From contig CP070700.1 in the NCBI GenBank assembly GCA_020349865.1, positions 4,076,001 to 4,082,357 on the forward strand: DNA of 6,357 bases, written 5' to 3'. Positions 1 to 6,357 of the stretch are shown piece by piece; position 1 is the first letter of the stretch; the number at the start of each line of letters is the position of its first letter. Source of the DNA: Desulfobacteraceae bacterium. GTDB lineage: Bacteria; Desulfobacterota; DSM-4660; Desulfatiglandales; Desulfatiglandaceae. The notes beneath the pieces were generated by a model. That model made no database searches. It was not told the origin of the DNA and worked only from the letters and a program-made list of their open reading frames with translations. The translations under genes were made by a program, and so were the position numbers.

Positions 1-629
1 TCAACGTAAAAGGAGGAAGATGCGAGGCATGCAGCGGGGATGGCATTATCAAGATAGAAATGCATTTTCTTCCTGATGTATATGTCACTTGTGATGTGTG
101 CCATGGACAACGATACAATAGAGAGACGCTGGAAATTCGCTATAAAGGGATGAATATCGCTGAAATACTCGATATGACAGTCAACCAAGCACTTTCCTTT
201 TTGGGCAATATCAGTCAGATAAGAAAAAAACTTCAGACGTTGGTCGATGTGGGGCTCGGCTACATTCACTTGGGACAGTCTGCGACCACGCTTTCTGGAG
301 GTGAGGCACAACGGGTGAAACTTTCCCGCGAACTGAGCAAATCCGCTACAGGTCATACGGTATATATTCTGGATGAACCAACAACCGGTCTTCATTTTGC
401 CGACATACAAAAGCTTCTCGAAGTCCTGAACCGTCTGACGGATGCAGGGAATACAATTATCGTCATTGAACACAACATGGATGTCATAAAATCAACAGAC
501 TATATTATTGACCTTGGGCCTGGGGGCGGAGACGAAGGAGGAAAAGTCATCGGGTGCGGCACGCCGGAAGAGATTGCAGCAATCGAAAACTCATATACAG
601 GGCAGTTTCTCAGGCAAGTGCTCAACTGA
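1..629 (+). CDS. uvrA: UvrA, excinuclease ABC subunit A (C-terminal part, 5' truncated by window edge)
   Basis: UvrA is the damage-sensing ATPase of nucleotide excision repair; it dimerises, loads UvrB on damaged DNA and acts in the cytoplasm. The open frame runs from base 3 with no start in the window, so this is the last roughly 208 codons of a protein usually about 940 residues long. The C-terminal zinc module is visible as CEAC (21-32) and CDVC (90-101) followed by HGQRYN, which fits the UvrA Cys4 zinc finger that touches DNA. The second ATPase domain follows: ABC signature LSGGEAQR at 291-314, Walker B ILDEP at 366-380 with the catalytic glutamate, and the H-loop histidine in IVIEHN at 471-473. 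The tail GCGTPEEIA...SYTGQFL is a normal UvrA ending, so the 3' end is intact although a mobile unit begins about 50 bp downstream. The ATG at 60 is internal and lies between the zinc-ligand pairs; it is not the start. No clear terminator is seen after the stop. Confidence 0.97.
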   Translation, partial: NVKGGRCEACSGDGIIKIEMHFLPDVYVTCDVCHGQRYNRETLEIRYKGMNIAEILDMTVNQALSFLGNISQIRKKLQTLVDVGLGYIHLGQSATTLSGGEAQRVKLSRELSKSATGHTVYILDEPTTGLHFADIQKLLEVLNRLTDAGNTIIVIEHNMDVIKSTDYIIDLGPGGGDEGGKVIGCGTPEEIAAIENSYTGQFLRQVLN

Positions 630-677
630 GCTCACGGCGGATAGGGACAGCAATGGCTTGAGACTTTCTGAGACATC

Positions 678-699
678 ATTGATGGTTTCGTAAAAAGTC
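678..699 (+). repeat. 22-bp terminal inverted repeat, left copy
   Basis: This copy contains the core GATGGTTTCGTAAAAAGTC and is the exact reverse complement of 2777-2798 over 22 bases. The match breaks on both sides: base 677 is C where A would be needed, and base 700 is T where C would be needed. It lies 48 bp after the uvrA stop codon. Two perfect 22-mers in opposite orientation about 2.1 kb apart are very unlikely by chance. Confidence 0.85.
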
Positions 700-767
700 T
701 TTGATGAGCTTATCTTGGTTACCTTTTGCCTAAACTGATCTTTTACAGTGCGAAAAATAATATTCAG

Positions 768-792
768 TAAAAACAGGCCACTATGAGGCCTT
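768..792 (-). terminator. Possible intrinsic terminator for the transposase transcript
   Basis: On the minus strand, about 42 bases after the transposase stop codon, AGGCC (791-787) and GGCCT (779-775) can form a 5-bp GC-rich stem with a 7-base loop. It is followed by G and a run of five T (773-769). The stem is short. If the IS ends near 813 the hairpin belongs to the flanking sequence rather than to the IS. Confidence 0.4.
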
Positions 793-802
793 GATATGGT
801 CT

Positions 803-812
803 TGGCACTACC
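803..812 (+). repeat. 10-bp direct repeat, left copy (candidate target-site duplication)
   Basis: TGGCACTACC is repeated exactly and in the same orientation at 2549-2558. It sits directly outside the inferred left end of the IS. Direct repeats flanking an IS are expected from target duplication, and the IS1634 family is known for duplications of variable and sometimes large size. Confidence 0.45.
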
Positions 813-833
813 GATCACTTTTCATATTGTAAT

Positions 834-2474
834 TCAGACCTCACGAATTGTGGGCGGAACAGCTACTCCCACTGAATGAAACACTTTCCCACAGGTTCCC
901 AAACATTGGCTGCGAATGGCCAAACGTTTGCCATTGTCTTCAACCAGGATTTCCTGGAGTGCTTTAAGATCTTGCTTAATGTCGGCCCATTCAAAAAAGT
1001 GGCCCGAAGACTCAAGACGTCGTTCCAGTTCTTTTCTCAGTACCAAGGCAAGAAAGCTACAGAAAACATGCCCCCGAATGGTGTCGTCTCGTTGGTGGAA
1101 TACAGGCCGTGTCTCAAGGATTGTCTTGACATCTCTAAAAACCCTTTCCATGAGCCATAACTCTTTGTACTTCAGAGCCACTTGTTCCGGCGGGAGATCC
1201 GTATTGGTTCTCAGCACCCATTTACCATCAAACCTGGCTTCAGTCTTTACCTTGTCAAAATTGATGGTCACGCTATCACGCTCGATTCTGAGATACTTTC
1301 GGTAGCCCTTGTTGCCTACCAGACCCTTGGGACCCTTCTTGATGTGGTCTTGTAATGAAGCGATAATCGCCTCCCGATCCCTTGCATCCTTGTGGGCCTG
1401 GCGGGTGTTCAGGCACACAATGTAGCGCACCCCATTAACACGGACTTCCTTGACCTTAAGCGGCGCAGGATCCTGGGATGATGTCCCCTCGCAATAGACC
1501 TCCCTGTATCTTCCTGCCCGTGAAAGAACATCGAGCCTGACATCTTTGACTTTGCGCATCCTTGTCCCCAGGATGTAAGGAATCTTTCTCTCAGGCTCTT
1601 CCAGTGCCTTAAGAGTGGTGGCGCTTATCATGCCCCTGTCGGCAACAATACAACATTGGCCAATTTTGAAACGTTCTTGCATACGCTCTGTTACAGGAAT
1701 CAATGTCTTGACATCCGTTGTATTACCAGGCCACATTTCACAACAAATGGGCTTGCCGTTGTTTGCTATGACAGCACCCACGACCATCTGGTTCAGATCG
1801 GGACGATGGTCTTTGCTGAAACCCTTTTTCCCCAATGTACTTCCACCTTCCCCCTCAAAATAGATAGAGGTGGTATCGACAAAGACTAGATCAAGTTTGG
1901 AAAACAGATCCCGCTGCGCGAAGAATATCTCTTCTTCAAGCAGATCTTTTAGGCACCTCGGCGAAAACGGTGTGGCACCCTTTTGATCTGCCAATTCTTC
2001 ACCAAGAAAAGCCATCGCTCGATACAGGTGATGCAAACAAAGATTCTCTGCTCCTTTGATCAGGTAGTCTCGATGCCACTTGTCGCATGACCGGTCAGAG
2101 CCCGACACCATGAGCCGATGTAATACCGTGAGAAATAAGGCCCGTTCCACGTCAAATTCAAACTTTCTCCCTGCCAATAAGTGCTCTATGGCTTTCTTTA
2201 TTCCTGTTTCTTCCCAGAGTCGTTCAAAAATAAGACAAGGGCCTATCTTGTTCGCATTGGCAGAGACCTCAGTTTTGCCGGATAAAATAAGTAAGACTTT
2301 CTCCGAGTACCTCGAAAGCGAGCGAATGAGCGTTTCCACCGCTCCCTTGGCGTGTAAACGATCCATGCGACCCACTGTCGCAATAACGCGCTGTTTTACC
2401 TTTTTGCCTTCTTTCCGATTTTCTACGATCTGAAGATACTGGTACTTTCCAGATTTCTTGACACGTGCAAACAT
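834..2474 (-). CDS. IS1634-family DDE transposase, full length
   Basis: This is the cut-and-paste type transposase of an IS4-superfamily element; it binds the IS ends and catalyses transposition through a DDE active site. The 546-residue protein starts MFARVKKSGKYQYLQIVE, a basic N-terminal segment typical of IS1634-type transposases, and length is normal for the group. The RNase H-like catalytic residues can be assigned: Asp200 in VFVDTTSIYFEG, Asp279 in IVADRG, and Glu443 in YKELWLMERVFRDVK. The last motif fits the IS4-type signature Y-(2)-R-(3)-E-(6)-K with Tyr436, Glu443 and Lys450, but Leu439 replaces the usual Arg. A roughly 150-residue insertion lies between the second Asp and the Glu, as in other IS4-like enzymes. 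The ATG at 2474 is preceded by GGGAGG with 5-bp spacing and by a plausible promoter. No stop or frameshift is seen, so the element may still be active. Long open frames on the opposite strand here are shadows. Confidence 0.93.
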   Translation of the reverse strand: MFARVKKSGKYQYLQIVENRKEGKKVKQRVIATVGRMDRLHAKGAVETLIRSLSRYSEKVLLILSGKTEVSANANKIGPCLIFERLWEETGIKKAIEHLLAGRKFEFDVERALFLTVLHRLMVSGSDRSCDKWHRDYLIKGAENLCLHHLYRAMAFLGEELADQKGATPFSPRCLKDLLEEEIFFAQRDLFSKLDLVFVDTTSIYFEGEGGSTLGKKGFSKDHRPDLNQMVVGAVIANNGKPICCEMWPGNTTDVKTLIPVTERMQERFKIGQCCIVADRGMISATTLKALEEPERKIPYILGTRMRKVKDVRLDVLSRAGRYREVYCEGTSSQDPAPLKVKEVRVNGVRYIVCLNTRQAHKDARDREAIIASLQDHIKKGPKGLVGNKGYRKYLRIERDSVTINFDKVKTEARFDGKWVLRTNTDLPPEQVALKYKELWLMERVFRDVKTILETRPVFHQRDDTIRGHVFCSFLALVLRKELERRLESSGHFFEWADIKQDLKALQEILVEDNGKRLAIRSQCLGTCGKVFHSVGVAVPPTIREV

Positions 2475-2479
2475 GGGAG

Positions 2480-2529
2480 CCTCCCTATTAAGACACTCCC
2501 AAAATAATCTATTAAATGCACGATGTCAA
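2480..2529 (-). promoter_or_regulatory. Candidate promoter and ribosome binding site of the transposase
   Basis: On the minus strand there is a perfect -35 box TTGACA (2529-2524), a 17-base spacer and a -10-like TATTTT (2506-2501, four of six consensus bases). GGGAGG (2485-2480) then lies 5 bases before the ATG. The SD and the next bases form the near-palindrome GGGAGGCTCCC. The -35 box overlaps the inner edge of the candidate terminal repeat, as in many compact ISs. Confidence 0.5.
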
Positions 2530-2548
2530 TAGAAAAGAGACAATTTTG

Positions 2549-2558
2549 TGGCACTACC
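2549..2558 (+). repeat. 10-bp direct repeat, right copy (candidate target-site duplication)
   Basis: Exact direct copy of 803-812, upstream of the transposase promoter. About 7 bp (2542-2548) separate it from the inner inverted-repeat match, so the exact right end of the IS is uncertain. Confidence 0.45.
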
Positions 2559-2776
2559 TTTTGGGAATTTTCAAAACCCAATCCTTTATATTCAGGTACT
2601 TATATCGCTGAACATCCGTTTGGTGTAAAAAATAAGCTAAAGGTTCTTAGTGAAACGAAGCGTAAAAATTGTCCCGCTTTAGCAGGATTTGAGGGCGTTA
2701 GCCCGAGTTTTAGTCCCGCTGAAGCGGGACTGACCATCTTAAGTGCGCTCAAAATGCTTATGAAGTGAACAAAATG
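2559..2776. other. Non-coding remainder between the IS and the malic enzyme gene
   Basis: The gap between the transposase start and the malic enzyme start is about 350 bp. After the IS promoter and the direct repeat, this part holds the hairpin cluster at 2671-2731 and otherwise AT-rich sequence. An 81-codon frame at 2523-2768 crosses it, but it starts inside the IS promoter, has no ribosome binding site and is partly made of the hairpin repeats, so it is not called as a gene. Confidence 0.5.
2671..2731. repeat. Cluster of three consecutive hairpins
   Basis: Three stem-loops follow one another. The first is 2672-2687 (TCCCGCT...AGCAGGA, one mismatch). The second is 2693-2704 (GGGC-GTTA-GCCC). 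The third is 2712-2731, a perfect 9-bp inverted repeat AGTCCCGCT-GA-AGCGGGACT. The octamer GTCCCGCT occurs at 2671-2678 and 2713-2720, so the 5' arm of the first hairpin can also pair with 2723-2730 and close a branched structure over the whole cluster. The last hairpin is not followed by a T-run, so a simple terminator is unlikely. Such arrays are common in dispersed intergenic repeats. Confidence 0.6.
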
Positions 2777-2798
2777 GACTTTTTACGAAACCATCAAT
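2777..2798 (-). repeat. 22-bp terminal inverted repeat, right copy
   Basis: Reads GACTTTTTACGAAACCATC on the + strand and is the exact inverted partner of 678-699. It ends only 25 bp before the ATG of the fused malic enzyme gene, so it occupies the position where that gene's promoter would be expected. Confidence 0.85.
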
Positions 2799-2823
2799 TT
2801 TAAGGACTCTTTTTAGAATTTTT

Positions 2824-5343
<2,520 letters not shown>

Positions 5344-5355
5344 TTCTTCGGCTGT

Positions 5356-5391
5356 TGCCCAAATCTTAATAAGGTATTTGGGCAGATGCCC
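5356..5391 (+). terminator. Hairpin after the malic enzyme gene, with an overlapping alternative hairpin
   Basis: Twelve bases after the stop codon, TGCCCAAAT (5356-5364) pairs perfectly with ATTTGGGCA (5376-5384) around an 11-base loop. The 3' arm GGGCA (5380-5384) can instead pair with TGCCC at 5387-5391, so the two structures exclude each other. The sequence after it (GTTGTTGATTAGTTT) is T-rich but has no clean T-run, so intrinsic termination is plausible rather than certain. Confidence 0.5.
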
Positions 5392-5437
5392 GTTGTTGAT
5401 TAGTTTAATTAATTTAGTTGGTTACATTGACTACAAT

Positions 5438-5446
5438 AAAGGAGGT
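5438..5446 (+). promoter_or_regulatory. Strong ribosome binding site that fixes the start of the SixA-like gene
   Basis: AAAGGAGGT is a near-perfect anti-16S complement, 7 bases before the ATG at 5454. A TTG at 5418 in the same frame would extend the protein by 12 residues, but it would put this site inside the coding region and has no SD of its own. Confidence 0.85.
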
Positions 5447-5453
5447 ACACACC

Positions 5454-5942
5454 ATGGAAATTTATCTGATGCAACATGGAATTCCGTTTCCAAAAGATAA
5501 AGACCCTGAAGAGGGATTGAGCCCTGAAGGAACAGATCAGATCCGGGTGACCGGCCGGGCATTGAAACGTATGGGAGTCAGCCCGGACGCTATCGTTTCC
5601 AGCCCGAAGAAACGGTCGCAACAGACCGCAGCTATCGTAGCCAAAGAACTGGCGTTAGCAACTGATAAGATAATAGATACCGAAAAGGTAAAGCCGATGG
5701 CTCCTGCAGCAGATACTATTGATTTCCTTCTCGGTCTTGTGGACAGAAATCGCATATTGATTGCTGGTCACCTCCCATCCGTTGCTGAAATAGCATCGTT
5801 CATGCTTACGGAAGGGTCAAAAGTGCTGATAAACTTTCAGATGGGAGGTGTCTGCCGGATCGATTTGGAAACGCTTCCGACCCATTCGGGTGTGTTACAG
5901 TGGTATCTGAGACCGGATCAATTACGGCTTCTTGGGGGATAA
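5454..5942 (+). CDS. sixA: SixA-like phosphohistidine phosphatase (histidine phosphatase superfamily)
   Basis: SixA-type enzymes remove phosphate from phosphohistidine, for example on HPt domains or phosphotransfer-system proteins, through a phosphohistidine intermediate. The 162-residue product matches the usual length of the small SixA group. The N-terminal motif is LMQHG with nucleophile His8; Gln replaces the Arg of the classical RHG motif, a variant also seen in SixA. SPEG (23-26), SSPKKRSQQTA with Arg54, and the second catalytic histidine His106 in IAGHLPSVAEIASFML complete the signature. No signal peptide or membrane segment is seen, so it is probably cytoplasmic. The ATG is chosen for its strong SD. 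It lies 110 bp after the malic enzyme gene, behind a hairpin, and 109 bp before cheW, so it may be its own unit. The superfamily is broad: a small-molecule phosphatase is possible, and the natural substrate cannot be read from the sequence. Confidence 0.82.
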   Translation: MEIYLMQHGIPFPKDKDPEEGLSPEGTDQIRVTGRALKRMGVSPDAIVSSPKKRSQQTAAIVAKELALATDKIIDTEKVKPMAPAADTIDFLLGLVDRNRILIAGHLPSVAEIASFMLTEGSKVLINFQMGGVCRIDLETLPTHSGVLQWYLRPDQLRLLGG

Positions 5943-5950
5943 AAAATCCC

Positions 5951-5978
5951 TAAAGAGAATTTTATAGGTACCGAAATA
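5951..5978 (+). promoter_or_regulatory. Candidate sigma-28 (FliA-type) promoter upstream of cheW
   Basis: TAAAGAGA (5951-5958), an 11-base spacer and ACCGAAAT (5970-5977) resemble the flagellar sigma-28 consensus TAAAGTTT-N11-GCCGATAA: TAAAG and CCGA match with exact spacing. It would give an untranslated leader of roughly 65 bases before the cheW ATG. A perfect sigma-70 type TATAAT lies at 5985-5990, but 17 bases upstream of it there is only TTATAG, a poor -35. Both are sequence matches in an AT-rich gap and unproven. Confidence 0.35.
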
Positions 5979-6051
5979 AAAAAATATAATTGCTAAGCCC
6001 CGAACAACTATCACAAAATAAGTAAAATAAAACAACAGGGAGAAAAGCGTA

Positions 6052-6357
6052 ATGGCAGAGCTGGCAGAGACGATGGATCAGGCTTTAAAGGCTATGGAAC
6101 ACAAGGACGGGAAATATCTCACTTTTAGGATGGCGAACGAAGAGTACGGTATCAGTATCTTAAAGATCAAAGAGATCATTGGAATGATGCCGATTACCAC
6201 CGTCCCCCAGACCCCTGCTTTTGTGAAAGGGGTCATCAATCTCCGGGGAAAAGTAATTCCTGTAATTGACCTGAGACTCAAATTCGGAATGGAGGGGATC
6301 GATTATACAGAACGAACCTGCATTATTGTAGTGGAGATCGCAGGGGAAGAGAGCCCA
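6052..6357 (+). CDS. cheW: CheW-like chemotaxis adaptor protein (3' truncated by window edge)
   Basis: CheW couples methyl-accepting chemoreceptors to the CheA histidine kinase in the cytoplasmic signalling array. The first 102 residues are present, and the frame is still open at the last base. After a short polar N-terminus of about 17 residues comes the CheW fold: KYLTFRMANEEYGISILKIKEIIG, the TTVPQTPAFVKGVINLRGKVIPVIDLR core with the conserved NLRG turn, then KFGM and TCIIVVEI. CheW proteins are usually about 150-180 residues, so roughly half to two thirds is here. The ATG at 6052 has AGGGAG (6037-6042) nine bases upstream. An alternative ATG at 6073 (seven codons later) has no better site. 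A CheW-domain fusion cannot be excluded without the 3' end. A candidate sigma-28 promoter precedes it, which would fit a motility regulon. Confidence 0.93.
   Translation, partial: MAELAETMDQALKAMEHKDGKYLTFRMANEEYGISILKIKEIIGMMPITTVPQTPAFVKGVINLRGKVIPVIDLRLKFGMEGIDYTERTCIIVVEIAGEESP

Larger units (their letters stand above)
813..2548 (-). mobile_element. IS1634-type insertion sequence, apparently intact, approximate ends
   Basis: A single full-length transposase gene fills nearly the whole element. Candidate imperfect terminal inverted repeats are CTTTTCATATTG at 818-829, just past the transposase stop, and the reverse complement of 2527-2537 (CTTTTCTATTG), differing by one inserted base and overlapping the transposase -35 box. 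The direct repeats at 803-812 and 2549-2558 lie just outside. The resulting size of about 1.7 kb is normal for the family. A rival pair of direct repeats (TACCTTTTG at 720-728 and 2555-2563) would give a 1.8-kb element with weaker inverted ends. The ends are therefore approximate, while the presence of the IS is secure from the transposase. Confidence 0.7.
678..2798. mobile_element. Candidate MITE-like unit bounded by 22-bp inverted repeats, interrupted by an IS1634-type IS
   Basis: The outer ends, 678-699 and 2777-2798, are perfect inverted copies of one 22-bp sequence. Everything between uvrA and the malic enzyme gene, apart from about 48 bp on the left and 25 bp on the right, lies inside this bracket. 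Removing the inferred IS (813-2548) and one copy of a 10-bp direct repeat leaves about 375 bp without a convincing gene: 678-812 plus 2559-2798. The right part holds a three-hairpin cluster (2671-2731) and a weak TTGGG/CCCAA hairpin at 2561-2581. Terminal inverted repeats, small size and lack of coding capacity are the usual traits of a non-autonomous element, so a MITE with an IS nested inside is the preferred reading. No target duplication is evident outside the 22-mers. Alternatives are a long-ended IS whose true ends are the 22-mers, or two independent copies of a dispersed intergenic palindrome. Confidence 0.5.

Noticed and set aside
60..629. Start of uvrA at the ATG at 60
   Set aside because: The frame is open to base 3 and the upstream codons encode the first half of the UvrA zinc motif (CEACSGDG), so the ATG is internal and the gene is cut by the window edge.
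748..757. GTGCGAAAAA as the left IS terminal repeat paired with TTTTGTGGCAC near 2545-2555
   Set aside because: Only a short, gapped match. The CTTTTC(A)TATTG pair next to the stop codon and promoter is more convincing.
591..818. 75-codon minus strand frame between uvrA and the transposase
   Set aside because: It overlaps the uvrA 3' end antisense, crosses the 22-bp repeat and resembles no family I recognise.
2523..2768. 81-codon + strand frame upstream of the malic enzyme gene
   Set aside because: It starts within the transposase promoter, has no ribosome binding site, crosses the inferred IS boundary, and its C-terminal part is a translation of the hairpin cluster.
5432..5437. TACAAT as a -10 box for the SixA-like gene
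   Set aside because: Transcription would start within or after the ribosome binding site, and there is no matching -35 box.
5418..5453. TTG start adding 12 residues to the SixA-like protein
   Set aside because: The added residues precede the conserved MEIYLMQHG start, and the extension would place the near-perfect SD (5438-5446) inside the gene.
5936..5950. GGGAT-AAAAA-ATCCC hairpin at the SixA-like stop codon as a terminator
   Set aside because: The stem is 5 bp, overlaps the stop codon and is not followed by a T-run.

Overview
The window looks like a bacterial chromosome segment, probably from a deltaproteobacterium (Desulfobacterota in the broad sense). The taxonomic guess rests on gene content and style: UvrA, an IS1634-type transposase, small-type malic enzyme domains, a SixA-like phosphatase with a QHG motif and CheW. 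No rRNA, tRNA or CRISPR array is visible.

Layout: (1) 1-629, the 3' end of uvrA on the + strand, entering from outside the window. (2) 630-2823, an accessory insertion. A perfect 22-bp inverted repeat (678-699 and 2777-2798) brackets a unit that contains an apparently intact IS1634-type insertion sequence on the minus strand (transposase 834-2474). If the IS, estimated at 813-2548, is removed together with one copy of a 10-bp direct repeat, about 375 bp remain. That remainder resembles a MITE or other small palindromic repeat element and carries a cluster of three hairpins. (3) 2824-5343, a large + strand gene encoding two complete malic enzyme modules fused head to tail in one 839-residue chain, in register at a spacing of 422 residues. 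(4) 5454-5942, a SixA-like histidine phosphatase with a strong ribosome binding site. (5) 6052 to the window end, the first 102 codons of cheW, preceded by a candidate sigma-28-type (flagellar/chemotaxis) promoter.

The most interesting object is the fused malic enzyme. Each half has lost a different part of the catalytic apparatus. The N-terminal half keeps the Tyr-Thr-Pro-Gly-Val-Ala motif but has replaced several metal and malate residues. The C-terminal half keeps those residues but has lost the conserved sequence after the tyrosine. This suggests a covalent pseudo-dimer with one working composite active site, or one catalytic half and one regulatory half. The other genes show no obvious shared pathway: DNA repair, carbon metabolism, phosphohistidine signalling and chemotaxis. 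They appear to be separate transcription units, since the gaps on both sides of the SixA-like gene are about 110 bp and hold hairpins or promoter-like sequence.
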